DNA from: Symsagittifera roscoffensis
Taxonomy: Eukaryota; Xenacoelomorpha; Acoela; Convolutidae
DNA length: 64,000 nt
Direction of reading: 5' to 3'
Assembly: GCF_963678635.1 (NCBI RefSeq)
Contig: NC_087068.1
Span: forward strand, 56,080,467 to 56,144,466
Shown: positions 33,401-42,724 of the stretch, in pieces
Position numbering within the stretch: the first letter of the stretch is position 1
Layout: each line of letters opens with the position of its first letter
Notes under the pieces: generated by a model
Told to the model about the DNA's origin: nothing
The model's input: the letters and a program-made list of their open reading frames with translations, nothing else
Database searches by the model: none
Position numbers and translations under genes: made by a program

Positions 33401-34227
33401 TGTTCATGGAACTTGAAACATTGTCAGCGAGAAAATTGAAATAATCAGTGTTAAAATTTTTATTAAACACGGCTGTTACCCACTTTTTCACGCAGATTTG
33501 GACTTTTCACGCGGATGTGGAAATCTGCCATTTTCAGGCCCGGATTACTTTAGTAAACTTTTAGAACCACATACTGATAGAGGGTAGCTTGGATCAATTG
33601 CTTTTGGTCTATGTAAAATTTTTTGCTGAACTTCTAAGTGAATGTTGTCCAAAATGGACAAAAAATGAATTTTAGAGTTTAAAAACGCAAGTTTGCGCCT
33701 AATTTTCTCATTTAGTGTATAAGAGTAGAATTAAAACTCAATGTTGCACTAAAGAGTTAAACAAAATTCTTCAGCCAAAAAATAGATAGCGTGACAAAAA
33801 GAGGGTGTATTGATCAGAAACAATTCTGTCATCACATATCGAGTTAATCTCAGTTAGATTTGATATAAATAGTTTTTTTGGGAGCTTAGTTCTCTTCAAA
33901 ACCAGCCTTTTAATTTTTCTAGATTTTTCGATTTTTGATAAAGTCCTCTTTTTTCAATTTAAGTCTTTTTTAGGAGATTACTCACACGACACTGGGTCTT
34001 CTCTGCATTTTGACAACTTTTGTCTGAACAGATGGCGGTAAATCATCTTTATCACTTTTCTCCTCATTCTTTTCCTGAGGCGGAGAACGAACAATGACCT
34101 CACAATGACCTGTGGTTTTGGGGCTAAAGGTCACGTTCGTTTTAGTTTTCTTCTGGACACTGACCCGGCGATTAGGCGCAGTTCTTTTAATAATTCTTTT
34201 TGTTGGTTTTCCATCGGTTTTGCCCAT
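8752..34227 (-). CDS. SHANK: SHANK-family scaffold protein (SH3-PDZ-SAM), 10 exons
   Basis: Spliced CDS of 4,152 nt (about 1,383 aa), exons at 34227-33986, 24699-24533, 22057-21962, 21578-21438, 20722-20604, 19797-19638, 15931-15830, 15304-13353, 10946-10457 and 9434-8752. Each junction phase matches its partner. Domain order is basic N-terminus (1-80), SH3 (about 105-170), PDZ (about 197-290), a proline motif resembling the SHANK post-PDZ segment, a long Ser/Thr/Asn/Pro-rich linker with acidic tracts, and SAM (about 1315-1383). This order is diagnostic of SHANK/ProSAP, which in animals links receptor complexes to actin at postsynaptic sites; the role here is inferred. The usual N-terminal ankyrin repeats are not in the window. 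I saw no clear Homer-type PPxxF ligand. Introns range from about 380 bp to 9.3 kb. Exon ends are read by eye; small extra exons cannot be excluded. Confidence 0.9.
9435..10456 (-). other. SHANK intron 9
   Basis: GT-AG intron of about 1 kb, AT-rich, with a short C-rich pyrimidine tract near 10300-10345. No gene or recognisable repeat. Confidence 0.6.
10457..10946 (-). CDS. SHANK: SHANK exon 9 (Ser/Thr-rich linker)
   Basis: The exon encodes GYESASASPDSTRSERQPPV onward, about 163 Ser/Thr/Asn-rich residues with no domain. The acceptor is TTTTCATCAG and the donor ACA|GTAAGA. Phases 0 in and 1 out are both matched. Confidence 0.8.
11850..11935 (+). repeat. tRNA-derived SINE-like head inside the foldback loop
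   Basis: Box A-like CTGGCGTAGAGGTAACA and box B-like GTGATTTGAAC are spaced about 30 bases apart, as in tRNA-derived SINE promoters. A second head of the same layout is at 17350-17435. No cloverleaf can be closed, so it is not a tRNA gene. Confidence 0.45.
12004..12076 (+). repeat. Tandem duplication of a 33-bp unit
   Basis: GCACAGACGCTTTTTGAAGA followed by GTCAGTTTTGTTC occurs twice in a row between the arms of the foldback element. Confidence 0.85.
12647..13352 (-). other. Rest of SHANK intron 8
   Basis: AT-rich. The segment 13180-13256 ends with TATTCGATACTTTCGAAAGTCGG and contains GAGCTCAATGACATCAATG, which look like a much older relative of the foldback arm ending at 12646. No gene seen. 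Confidence 0.4.
13353..15304 (-). CDS. SHANK: SHANK exon 8 (large disordered Ser/Pro-rich region)
   Basis: This 1,952-nt exon encodes about 650 residues dominated by Ser, Thr, Asn and Glu. Acidic tracts (EDDDDEDSDSE) and two proline stretches, PAPPPPPKRKP and FYVPPPPEKLL, are candidate SH3 or EVH1 ligands. No globular domain is evident, as expected for the SHANK linker. The acceptor is clear (TTTAG). The donor GACCAA|GTTTGT is weaker and is chosen because it gives phase 0, as exon 9 requires. Confidence 0.82.
15305..15829 (-). other. SHANK intron 7
   Basis: GT-AG intron, about 525 bp, with a G10+ homopolymer near 15429. Nothing else recognisable. Confidence 0.6.
15830..15931 (-). CDS. SHANK: SHANK exon 7 (post-PDZ proline motif)
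   Basis: The exon encodes a short APQPPQRNPNTSLSLNRIKS segment, which aligns in character with the conserved SHANK motif after the PDZ (A-P-P-P-P-K-R-A-P-x-T-x-L-x-L-R-S-K-S). Acceptor TTTTAG, donor G|GTTAGT. Both phases fit. Confidence 0.85.
16700..17325 (+). repeat. Dispersed repeat family A, copy 1
   Basis: Shared strings such as AAAGATTGGAAAAGA-like, ACTGACTTTGTTGAAAA, GGCGCTTTTTTGATA, CGTTCACGTTTTTT, GGAGAGTGCTA, ACGTCACTTTCAGCA and AATCAGCAAGACCTATAT recur in the same order at 36725-37165 and in part at 42725-43060. No ORF. It is probably an old non-autonomous transposon. Confidence 0.65.
17350..17435 (+). repeat. tRNA-derived SINE-like head
   Basis: ATAGCGCAGAGGCAACGC (box A-like) and TTTGTTCAAGTCCAGG (box B-like) have tRNA-like spacing. 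The layout matches 11850-11935. No complete cloverleaf or CCA-compatible acceptor stem. Confidence 0.5.
18130..18570. repeat. Duplicated T-rich segment
   Basis: TCAATCTTTTCTTTTTTTAT plus AATTTCGTTTTTTTT occurs at about 18148 and again at about 18526. This is a local duplication within SHANK intron 6. Confidence 0.6.
18841..18988 (+). repeat. Tandem duplication of a ~74-bp unit with ATGGCGC
   Basis: Two adjacent copies of GACGTT(T)GTTGGTTTC, an ATGGCGC core, an A-run, AACTATTTTAAACCTGA and GTGTGCTACCT, followed by the start of a third copy (GACGTTGAGTG). A TAAGATGGCGC core resembles a YY1-type site. In SHANK intron 6. Confidence 0.8.
19160..19400 (-). repeat. Dispersed repeat family D, copy (reverse)
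   Basis: TTCTGCGCCGCAGGCAAAAT, TTTTTGGAAAATTTTGACCA and GGCACCAAAGTCGCCTTTA recur at 21030-21240. Related sequence in the other orientation is at 28600-29060 (CCTCATCAACCAAAGGCCC, TTTGGCGCAATATATACTAG). Confidence 0.6.
19638..19797 (-). CDS. SHANK: SHANK exon 6 (PDZ C-terminal half), GC donor
   Basis: It begins FNGEDVRGITHSHLVERIKQ and ends the PDZ with FTIKVMTPF. It closes at ATAG followed by GCAAGT, the classic non-canonical GC donor. The nearest GT, four bases further on, would break the phase needed by the next exon. Confidence 0.88.
19985..20310 (+). repeat. GC-rich minisatellite-like cluster (TTTCGCGACC)
   Basis: The motif TCCAGACTTTCGCGACC, or its shorter core TTTCGCGACC/TTGCGACCAA, recurs about eight times at irregular spacing in SHANK intron 5. 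CpG density is much higher than in the flanks. Open frames through it are a by-product of composition. Confidence 0.7.
20604..20722 (-). CDS. SHANK: SHANK exon 5 (PDZ core)
   Basis: The exon encodes FIPTPEFPALQYFDSVDKGG then AAEKAGLRPGDFILE. The 'TP-FPALQYxxSVD-GG-A---AGL--GDF' string is very close to SHANK PDZ domains and is the strongest family identifier in the window. Acceptor TTTTCAG, donor GAG|GTCAGT. Unusually GC-rich compared with flanking introns. Confidence 0.95.
20723..21437 (-). other. SHANK intron 4 with family D repeat
   Basis: Contains a family D copy at 21030-21240 (reverse) and a C-homopolymer near 21268-21288. No gene. Confidence 0.6.
21438..21578 (-). CDS. SHANK: SHANK exon 4 (linker and PDZ strand 1-2)
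   Basis: A Gly/Arg-rich linker leads into VKLKKQTKRGYGFVIRGAM, carrying the carboxylate-binding loop of a PDZ domain (G-Y-G-F). Acceptor TTGTAG, donor G|GTGGGT. Phase 1 out. Confidence 0.92.
21579..21961 (-). other. SHANK intron 3
   Basis: About 380 bp, GT-AG, AT-rich; nothing recognised. Confidence 0.6.
21962..22057 (-). CDS. SHANK: SHANK exon 3 (second half of SH3)
   Basis: The exon encodes LYVGDHGMLEGRVRDKIGWF followed by PSSHVE, the terminal SH3 strands (G-W-F-P-S motif). The canonical FW of 'GGFWEG' is replaced by ML, suggesting altered ligand binding. Acceptor TTTTCAG, donor G|GTCAGT. Confidence 0.9.
22195..22560 (+). repeat. Dispersed repeat family D, copy (forward)
   Basis: GGAGCAGACTTAGGGGGGGG, CCCCTAATCAACCAAAGGTG and a downstream phenylalanine-codon-like T/A-rich tail match the layout at 28615-29060 and 36230-36560. 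Located in SHANK intron 2. Confidence 0.55.
23930..24265 (+). repeat. Recurring TGTATGACTAGCATTTTTT motif cluster
   Basis: Four spaced copies of (A)TTGTATGACTAGCATTTTT, several next to CATAGAC. Related motifs occur at 31675-31750 (reverse), 32500-32560, 39700-39800 and 40280-40540. Confidence 0.6.
24533..24699 (-). CDS. SHANK: SHANK exon 2 (first half of SH3)
   Basis: The acceptor is TTTCAG and the donor GAAG|GTGAG. The exon encodes the lead-in plus the first SH3 strands, including VHKSYHP where most SH3 domains have ALYDY; SHANK SH3 domains have the same kind of substitution (V-K-x-Y-x-P). It continues to LPLEKGTLVE, the equivalent of the SHANK 'I-P-L-x-K-G' segment. Confidence 0.88.
24725..25066 (+). 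repeat. AAT/ATC microsatellite, ~340 bp
   Basis: Nearly uninterrupted AATAATAATCATAATAATCA-type repeat just upstream of SHANK exon 2. Long poly-isoleucine open frames on both strands here are artefacts of the repeat. Confidence 0.95.
25560..26430. mobile_element. Foldback element with ~290-bp inverted arms
   Basis: Left-arm blocks GCAAAAGGCAGCAAAAACTC, GCCGAATTCTGATAATTTAA, TTTTTTGTTCATGCAT and CACTGCATTTTGTGCTGAAC return inverted at 26225-26345. No coding capacity. In SHANK intron 1. Confidence 0.8.
27608..27797. repeat. Long hairpin 1 with directly duplicated left arm
   Basis: The left arm ATTGGGTTTTAATATGATAT (27611 and again 27650) pairs with the inverse at 27769-27797. An inner pair (GGGTTAATTGTAGTTTCTG with CAGAAACAATTAACC) extends the stem. 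The loop is TATTCGGGTGTGTTCTTG..CCTCGCAAA. Confidence 0.85.
27816..28094. repeat. Long hairpin 2 plus an extra arm
   Basis: The left arm 27816-27882 (GAAACACTATATTCGCCTAT, CAGTAATTTTTCCGACAATT) pairs with 27917-27989. The loop is the same TATTCGGGTG..TTCTTGTTTTTTCCTCGCAAA as in hairpin 1. A third copy of the right arm follows at 28008-28094. Confidence 0.85.
28600..29060 (+). repeat. Dispersed repeat family D, longest copy
   Basis: GGGGCAGATTTAGGGGGGTG, GCCCTCATCAACCAAAGGCC, TTTTCGAGTGACCAACCTAA and TTTGGCGCAATATATACTAG. Partial matches exist at 19160, 21030, 22195 and 36230. The 89-aa frame across it looks incidental. Confidence 0.6.
30595..30665 (+). repeat. Short GCGGTTCACGAYAGG tandem repeat
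   Basis: GCGGTTCACGATAGGATGCG, GTCCACGACAGGCTGCG and GCGGTTCACTC succeed one another at 20-22 bp periodicity in SHANK intron 1. Confidence 0.6.
33120..33720. mobile_element. Foldback element (family E, copy 2)
   Basis: Left-arm blocks ACAAAACTAAGCGCAAAT, GTCCGTTTTGGACAA, TTTTTACATAGACCATGAAC, AAAGCTACCCTCTATGA and GTAATCCGTGTCTAAAATG are mirrored inverted at 33530-33715. Related to 3940-4410. Confidence 0.75.
33986..34227 (-). CDS. SHANK: SHANK coding exon 1 (start codon, basic N-terminus)
   Basis: ATG at 34227 has A at -3 and G at +4. An in-frame TAA lies nine bases upstream of it with no AG acceptor in between, so this is a true first coding exon. It encodes about 80 Lys/Arg/Thr-rich residues without a recognised domain. 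The donor is GTGAGT, leaving phase 2, which fits the next exon. If an ankyrin-containing isoform exists it must join downstream of this exon from elsewhere. Confidence 0.75.
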
Positions 34228-36724
34228 AATTGATGATTAAATTTTGAGAAAAAAAAACAAATAAAGAACATAAGAGTGCGAGCTAAGCAGCAATAAAATG
34301 GCTCCAGTGATCTGTTTATTTGTAAACCATTGAAACCCGAAGATCCAAAAATTGCAAATTTTTAAAGTAATTTCTATCAAATAATTTGATTTTATTTAAC
34401 AGTTGGTTCTGGCTGCGAGAATATGTAAAATTGAACAAATGTGTTCTTGTACGACAAAAATCACAGTTCAATGCACTGTGAACAAAAAAATTTTGTGACC
34501 AACAAAGACTATAAAGAAGAAAAAGTTTGAATTGTAAACTTCTAATCTATAAGACTGTGGTTGACGCTCGTTTGCTATATCAGGCGCACTCAAACGAGAT
34601 TGGTAATTAGACGCAAAATCGATGAATCAACACGATGTCATTTTTCTATAATTGGCTAATGGCACAGCTGCAAACAGCGCCTCATACAACTATAGACAGG
34701 TGCTTATAATTTATGTTCAAAAATCTATAAAAACGTTTCAAAGTTTAATCGAAAATAGTCCAAAACTCTTGAAAAATTGTGTTCTGTAGAGTTTGAAGCG
34801 TTTTCATAGGTCTGTAAGAAAGGATCAATTGGTCTCTCAAACTGAAAGCTTCTAACACTTGAAGACAAAAGTAAATCACACGGAGTTGTTTAAAAATTGT
34901 TACCATTAAACTCGTTTTGAACAGGTAAAAATGGTACGTTCGATTTAACCGCGTGGCTTCAAATGACCATTTTATATGCGCTCAAAGCTTACAGTTGATA
35001 CATTTTATAATGGTGGAGTTTTTGTGTATATATTGGATCGCTTTTGAGTAACGCCGATGTAAAATTTTAATGACTGCTTAAAGCTTTGAATTATACCGTG
35101 ATGTGTTTAAATGTAAGAAGCAAATGAATGCACGGTCAAATTTTTTTAGAGAATGTAATTTTTGAACGACACCAAGAACCATTTTATAGTTTTTCTTTCC
35201 CGTTCAATTAATCAAAAGTATATAATTGTTTTATGAATATTAATGAAGACTTGCAACAATAATTTGAATTCATGAAAAAAAAAATAACAAGAAAGTGTCA
35301 AATTGTATTTTAGAAAAAAAAGACATAAATTAACAGTCCGTGGCTCGATGGAGAAATTTAAAAAAGGATCATTTTTTTCAAAGCGTCTCTTTGAAGCATT
35401 TTTTTATTTTACAATAAACAGAATGACTTCAAACAAAAGCTGGTGATTGCAACGTAAAAGTACCAAAATTTAATCTCAAGGTAAATTTGGAATCAGTCAT
35501 ACATTCATGGTCCCAAATTTTTCTTTTCTCCGTCCTAGGGAAGATTTGACAATTTTTGACATTTCCTTTGTAAAGAATGATGATAAATTCCTTTATTGTT
35601 CACATTTAAAAAAGGAGGAACGTTTTAACTCGGGGAGTTTTTTTAGGCCAATTTTAGCACTCGAAGCTGATAAAAACTCTTTTTATATAGTTTTTTCGAT
35701 ACAAGTAATTTTGATGCACTGAGGTGAAAACATTGTCAAATTAGGCATTTTGTTTTCACTAAGTAAGGGAATAATTAATACTCTGTTCGTATTATGCGCG
35801 CTTTAGTGCTACGCTAAAAATACCTGAAGCTAAATTTATGACAATGCTTTGAAAGATGTGAAAAATCATCATTAGATTATTGTTCAGTGGTTTTGCGCAG
35901 AAGAATTAGCAAACGCTAGAAGGAAACCTAGTTGAAGTTTTATGGGAATCTTTTGATGCGGAATTTACAGCATAAGAACAGCAAAAAACAAAAAGGGGTA
36001 AAAATGGATAGATTTTTACGACCAAAGTAACAGCAAGGCAAAAAAGCCAAATAAAAAAGTAATTTTAATTAGACGGCAATTCCTAATGCCCCTAATCAGA
36101 AGTTATCTTAGATTATAATCCCAAAAACAATAACCCTTCGAAAATAAAAACTTTTCAAAAGAAACGCTGAGCTGGTTGATTTCAGTTTACTTAACAGTAA
36201 ATTACGTTAGTTTGCTGTAAAAAAAAGCAGCTCCATACGTTTCAGTCCGGTACAAAGTAGACCGAAACATGGGTGGACTCGAACCCGCCTCACCAACCAA
36301 AGGATTTTTTCCTGGGTATTATGTCATGACACCCATTTTTGGCGACCAACCCTAAACTTTTCCTAAAGGCGTCTGCTTTTTGGACCTTAACTTCGACTTC
36401 GGCTTGACCTGTTTTTTCATAAATTTGCCTTCGGAACAGAACATTCAGTCAGAATAGGACATTTGAAGTGTGCTGGGAAGACTGGGAAATTCAATTAGGT
36501 CGAGGTGAAAAAAGGTTGTCAAAATATTTGAAACGTTTTTGAAAATCCGCGCCCTCGAAAAAACCGTTGATCCACTTCTGGAGGAAAGCATAAGAAATTT
36601 TAGAGAGGAAAATCCAAAACCAATGGAGTTTTTCTACTTTAATCTGTCAACGCCAGCAAAACTGTTTTGGTTTCCAAACATTCAACGTGAGCAGAACCGA
36701 CGATCTTTTCAAACACATCATAGT
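34228..36724. other. Upstream flank of SHANK start
   Basis: AT-rich, with no ankyrin-coding or other recognisable exon on either strand. A family D piece lies at 36230-36560, with a tRNA T-arm-like string on the minus strand (GGGTTCGAGTCCACCC, about 36265-36281). Any promoter of the gene would be in this flank, but I cannot point to a convincing core element. Confidence 0.5.
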
Positions 36725-37165
36725 TTAATACCCGGGAAAACATAGCCTATCAAAGATTGGAAAAGAGTAATGAACGCAAGTGAACAAAAAAACACTGACT
36801 TTGTTGAAAAAATCTAACTTTCGAACTTTCAATTATAAAAATGCCCTTTAAGATCTTTAAATTTTTAAAACAATTTGTTATGGGCGCTTTTTTGATAAGA
36901 TGAACCCAACTTGACAAAACTGGATCAATAGGTAAAGTTTTTATTCAGTTGGAAAATCCTAAAATTAAATTGCACTTTCGAAAGTAGACGTCGTTCACGT
37001 TTTTTGCGCCATTTCCACGATCGTATGTGGAGAGTGCTAATACGTCACTTTCAGCAGATGAATTTCAGTTGAACTCAAAAAGTGCATCATATTAAGTGCA
37101 TCATTATTTTAAGACTTTTTCCTGAAAAAAAATTCAAAAAAAAATCAGCAAGACCTATATGAAAG
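36725..37165 (+). repeat. Dispersed repeat family A, copy 2
   Basis: Matches 16700-17325 in block order (AAAGATTGGAAAAGAGTAAT, CACTGACTTTGTTGAAAAA, GGGCGCTTTTTTGATAAG, GTCGTTCACGTTTTTTGCGC, TACGTCACTTTCAGCAG). Confidence 0.65.
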
Positions 37166-40100
37166 TCTTCACTACGTTCATTAATCTTAATCAGACTAAA
37201 AAAAATAAGATTAAATCTCCGGCAGCAAAACTGATTCGATAAACGATGGCAAAAAAAAAACACTTCGAAATTTTTCATCATTTAATTTTCCCTGTAACAG
37301 ATAGCCTCTAACTTGCTTTTAAAAGCTCAAAAAAGTAAGTTTAAGAAAATATTTAACGGTTACAGCAAGGTTAGATAAATTTCCAAAACGAATAAAATAG
37401 AAACACAAGGTTAGCTAAATTCCAAAAATGACTAAAAAAGTAGCACAAAATCATAAATTGTTATAAATGCTGCATCCTCTCAAGAACCCAATGATATCGT
37501 TGGATTTGTGTTACTCAATCATATTAATTAAATTGGTTCAGCAGTGTTTGGTATTCAAGGTTTTTTGTCCTTTTTGCGAATCAAAAGAGTTCAACAAGAT
37601 TTTGGCTTTCTTTTTCTCGTCTTTGAAATTCTCATTGAATTCGGGAAAAGAATGGTACTCATTATTCGTTCTTTTACAAAACTGCTATTCCGATCGTCAA
37701 CAGACTGTTTTCTGCGGTGACCATTTTTTATGTTTAAGAAACTTTAAGCCTTGTTGTAATTATAAATGTTGCCTCAAGACACTTTGACTCGCACGTGAAT
37801 AAAAAAAAAACAAATTAAAAGCTGATGTGCAGAGCGGCTACTTAGTTTTGCCCCAGCAAAACATAATTTGTAAAGAAATATTTCGTAACGGACTGTTTTG
37901 TTCAGTCACAGCTACAAGTTCCTTCAAATCTCAAAAAAATGTAATTTCTGTCTGAGTTGTAAGAGAGCGCTCAGTTATTACCTAAAATCTCTTTACAGAC
38001 AGACACAATAGTTTCAATTAGCACATTAAGCTTAGCATCAAATCCATTAACAATTAAACTGATTCCAAAACAGTGAATTGTTTTTTCAATTAAATTTTTG
38101 AAATGAAGAAAATTACAAAATAAGTGGGAACATAAGACTGTCTAAGAACTTTTCAACTTAATAATGTCTCTCCGAAAACACTTTGTAGTTAAATTTTACC
38201 GTTACCCTAACACTTCCAATTATTGTACTTAAACAATATTTCATGTGTTTTGTTTTCTGAAGCTAGATACGGAGAGTAACTTTGCTTACAACTGCAAACT
38301 GACGTGCCAATTTCAAGACAACTGGCTACTTTTGACAAGAAAAGCTGTAGAAACGTTTTCAGAGATGACATGGGCCTCAAATGTCTATGGAGCAGTTTCT
38401 TGATCTCATGAACAAACACTGTTTTTATACATATCTATTTTTCAATTTTTTTTGGAAACTGCTAGTAAAAATTGCATTTCGCTCGACTTAGTTGACTGCC
38501 AAAAACTGTTTTGAAAATTTGATAAACGTTGATTCCAATTTTCGCAAACGTTGGCAAGCATTTTTTTTAGTAAGCAAACTTGCTTGCCGAATTTCAGTTT
38601 CCCAGGTTGCTTAAAGCGTTAGGCAATATTGAGCCCAGAAAATATTAGCAATCATATTTTTCAGTAGGTAAAGGCGTGAACTCAAAATTCATTTAACAAA
38701 TTTCAATTGTTTGCTTCTAGACTGATCGTACTGGACTTTTTTGGTTCTAATGCAACGTAAAACACTTCGTTTAATGAGATATCTTTAATCTTTATAGAAT
38801 GTCCAATTTATGATGACAAAAATGCTACTGAAATGGCGTGTTCTGTTCAATAGCAAAAAAAAATGGATTAAATTAGTGAAAATTATTGAATTTTTCTTCT
38901 AATAGGTTGATATGCGTTTCAAGCTTACGAAAACAGCAGAAAGGAAATCGTCTTTTTTAAACAAAAGATGGAGAGCTGATTCAAATGAAACTCGGATTGA
39001 CCGAACTTCGCTATCATAGTTTTTTCTCATAAGAATTGTACAACTTCTTTTCGAAATCCAGCTCTATGATTAAAACAAGAAAAATACTTCGGGTAATAAA
39101 AAGTTGGGAGACAGGAACAATTCTTATGAGACGGTTATATATTAGAAACTTTCACTAATACAAACTTATATATAAATATATTCTTTTAAACTTCCCTAAC
39201 TAAACTATAAGCAATCATTCGAAAACTATTTTTTTTTGTATTTGGTTTCTGCGAAAAGATTGTGTTTGTCTCCATTTGTGTAAAACCGTTATTATATTCC
39301 CAAATTGCATATAGCAGACAACCCTTCGTTTAATTTAATTGCAATTGTTTCTGCCTGGCGTTTATGAGTTTGGCTTGTTTAAATCATTAAACTGCTCATC
39401 TATCTCTCGTATATGTGCGTGTGTGTGCGTGGCGTGTGTGTGTTTGTGAGGAATTTTTGTTAAGCTACTTCTCTTAAATTGCTGAACTAAACTTATAAAT
39501 AACAACCCGAGTTGATAAAATGCCTATCTTACAATTTCATAAAACTTCATGACTGAAAGTGAGAAGAGCAAAACAAGATTTTTTTTAATAAGCATTTTTG
39601 CCACATTCTGGAATTACACAACAAACGTTTGCCGAAGCCATAGTTTTTATCAAAAATTTTTTATGAGATTAGCAAAAGCAATTTGTTGTACTATGAATGT
39701 GTATGACAAGAATTTTTTGCATACTTGGAAATTGTATAATAAGCATTTTTTTTTTCATAGTAGGAAATTGTATAATAAGCATTGTTTTGTGTTTCATTGT
39801 TTTGAAGTTATGTGTTTCATTCGAAACCCACTAACCAAGGGTTTTCGATCATAGGAAAACACGCAGTGTAACTGGCAGTTAACACGCAGATAAACGACAT
39901 TTGGGGATATTAGCCATGTAAGTTAATGTTTTCACATTTTTACACAAAATTATATACCAAAAACGTAATTTTGTATATGGATAAAAAAAATTTACTTTGA
40001 AAATTTTGGTGGTTGAGAAAAGAGGCCTGTTTTTTTTAGATTTATCTTAGGGTATGAAACAAAAAATAATAATAATTGTGTTTATAAAACACACTTGATT

Positions 40101-42724
40101 GTGATTTTTAGATTTTCGGGTAAAAACTCGAGTTGGACTACGTTATGGAAACAAAATGTCAACTACAAAGTTGTTAAATAAAATTTTGAGCACAGAAACA
40201 AGTTTGCAATCCAAAAAAGGATTAAGAAATTTAACCTCAAAGTTTTTTTTATGGAAAAATGCAAATCCTACAATTTTTAGATATGAAACTATATGATAAG
40301 CATTTTCTTTGTTCAAATTTTTTTTGATCCCAAAGCTGCACTCAATGTAAGCAAAACTGCCATCAAATTGTTTTGCTTGAGTTTTAAACCAATTCAAGAT
40401 AATTTTTGAAAAAAAATTCGGTTGAAAAAATGCTTGTCGTACAATTTTTTAGCTTGAAAATTGTATGATAAGCATTTTTTCCATAGACTCCATATATAAA
40501 ATTTTATGATAGGCATTTTTTTTGTATGGGCATCAATCGGGAAACCAGAATAAAAAATTTTTAACGAAATTTTCCAAGACTTTCTAAGTATTCATATTAC
40601 TTTTAAAAAAGTGAGTTTTAAATTGCCTGCAAAATCATCTAATGACTGTACGCATCGAAGATTTCCTTCATGTCTATTTTAAAATACAGCAGCATAGACT
40701 TGACTGAACTTTGTTTGATGTAATTTGTTCTTCCCCGTACATGCATTTCTCCCCTAGTGTAGCAGAAGTAAAGACATATTCCTGAGATAACTTGGCAAAT
40801 ACTATGTGTGGTATAAAAATGTAAAATAATTGATAATTGAACAATTGAAAATGATGAGTAATGAAGAAAACTGGCAATGAGCATTTTTTCAAGGTATTTG
40901 CTAATGCAATTTTTATTTCGAAATCAGGCCCCCTGAGTTTCAATGTTTTTCAACTTTTTAAATTTACCAATTTAAAAAGGAGGAATTTATGTGTAACTTC
41001 ATAATTGTTTTTCAAGCATTTTTTTAAGTACAGTTTTGCTGAAGAGCGTTTGCTGAAAAATTGTCAAATTTCAATATAAAAAACTGCCAGAAATTTTTTT
41101 TGAGTTCGCAAAATTTGAGCCTGAAAAAAACTCATGTTTTTGAGTTGTCTGCTAGAAATGCTTTAGGTGGAATGAAAATGGGGTCTTACGTTAACAGGCG
41201 AATGATTCAAAGCTAAGTCTTACCTTCTCCATTTGGCCATTCCGCTCTCGTGTACTTTCACAGTTGTGTTTTTAACACTTGGTTAAATAATTTAAAATAA
41301 CAAACTAAGCATCATAAACTCGACCTGTTAATCAGCGAGAAAACGTCTCTTTGCACACTTTACTTTTTGTTTTAATGGTTAGCCATAAGATCTCAAAGCT
41401 ATCTAATTAAGTTTCACGACGTTTTAGAACTATAGAAAGAAACAATTTAAATATCTTTCAGCAGGTATAGAGAACACAAAATTTGAGTTTAAAATCTTGA
41501 GCACCATTTGTGGTTATTTTTAATGGTTATATTGGAATGAAACCAAGCTATGACATTATAGTTTTAAAAAACATACCATACCAGGCAGCTTTTTGGAAAA
41601 ATTGGTAAAAGGGTGATTAATTCTGACTTTTTCATTCCACAAGACAAAAGCCGGCAGGTGTTTTTCGTTCACGTATTGTTTTGATCAATTCTGAATCATT
41701 TTTCCTTAGCCGGAGGTTTTCAATAACGTGAAATTGGTAATAACGAAATAGACTATTTTTTAGATTGTTTTTATATTGAGGCGACCATATATATCCTAGT
41801 AAAAAAGAGTAGAATACACGAATTAAGTTGCTGCAAACATCAAAAACAGAAAACGGAAAACACTGAACTTCTATGTGAAAATCAGTTTTTTTGAGAAAAG
41901 CAATAGCTATGAGATAATTTGACCCCGAGATCCTTCATAAAAAATCTTTTCATGACATCGGGAATAGTGAAATAAGAAATATCTACAATCCAGACCAGGT
42001 TGAAAAGTTCTACAAAAACACAGTAAAATATCGATTAACTTCGTATCGATTCCCTAAGTCCGAAATCCAGCAAAAGTCAGAAAAAAGCTAATGAGATTTA
42101 GCTAACCAGGACGTTTAGCTATTTTTTTGTGCAACAATTGCACGGATAATCGCTAGAATCGATTGAGCTTTAATGTTTGCCAGGGAAAACTATTTTGAGA
42201 CTGACATTAAAAACGGATTTTTTAACACTTGCTATTTCGTATCGAAGGTCCAAAATTTACAACTGAAAAAAAATTTATAGAAAAAATCTATGTGAGACTA
42301 GTTAAAGGGCACGAAAAATTAGATTTCGCCGACGGGCAATCATGTTTAGAATTATGGTCGCTGTTGCTAGTAAAAATTTTTTAAGCCAATTGCTGTTTTT
42401 ATTGTAGTTCGGTTTCCCTGTGATTGTGAGAATAAATGTGAAGAATTTCTATGAATTTCCTTTTAACAAACAACACCATCTAAATGATTAAACCAAACTT
42501 GCTGCAGTGTTAGGTTTTTTTAATAAATTTGATAGGTTTGATTTTGCTTTGAAAAAAAATTACACAGTTTGTAGTAAGATCCGTTAATAAAAAAACCAAC
42601 CATTTCTTTTGTAAACTTATGTCCTAATTCAATATTATACAATTTTTATACAATATTATACTTATGTTTTCCTAATAAGATCAGTTAGCTTTCCGTAGGT
42701 GTAAACGATTTTGAAACCGAGCGA
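37166..42724. other. Intergenic, no gene supported
   Basis: AT-rich. A GT-type microsatellite lies at 39415-39450 (TGTGTGTGCGTGGCGTGTGT). TATGATAAGCATTTTTT motifs cluster at 39700-39800 and 40280-40540. The short ORFs lack domain features and codon structure. No RNA gene recognised. Confidence 0.5.

Larger units (their letters stand above)
24700..33985 (-). other. SHANK intron 1 (9.3 kb)
   Basis: The largest intron, with GTGAGT donor and TTTCAG acceptor. It holds the microsatellite, foldback elements, paired hairpins and family D copy listed separately. The unlisted parts (29100-30590, 30670-33110) are AT-rich with no supported exon. Near 31130 a segment (TAAGCTTTGTACCACTGAGAGACG) has a diverged relative near 23100. 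Confidence 0.65.

Noticed and set aside
36265-36300. tRNA gene on the minus strand
   Set aside because: Only a T-arm-like GGGTTCGAGTCCACCC is present; no D-arm, anticodon arm or acceptor stem can be closed. It belongs to a dispersed repeat.
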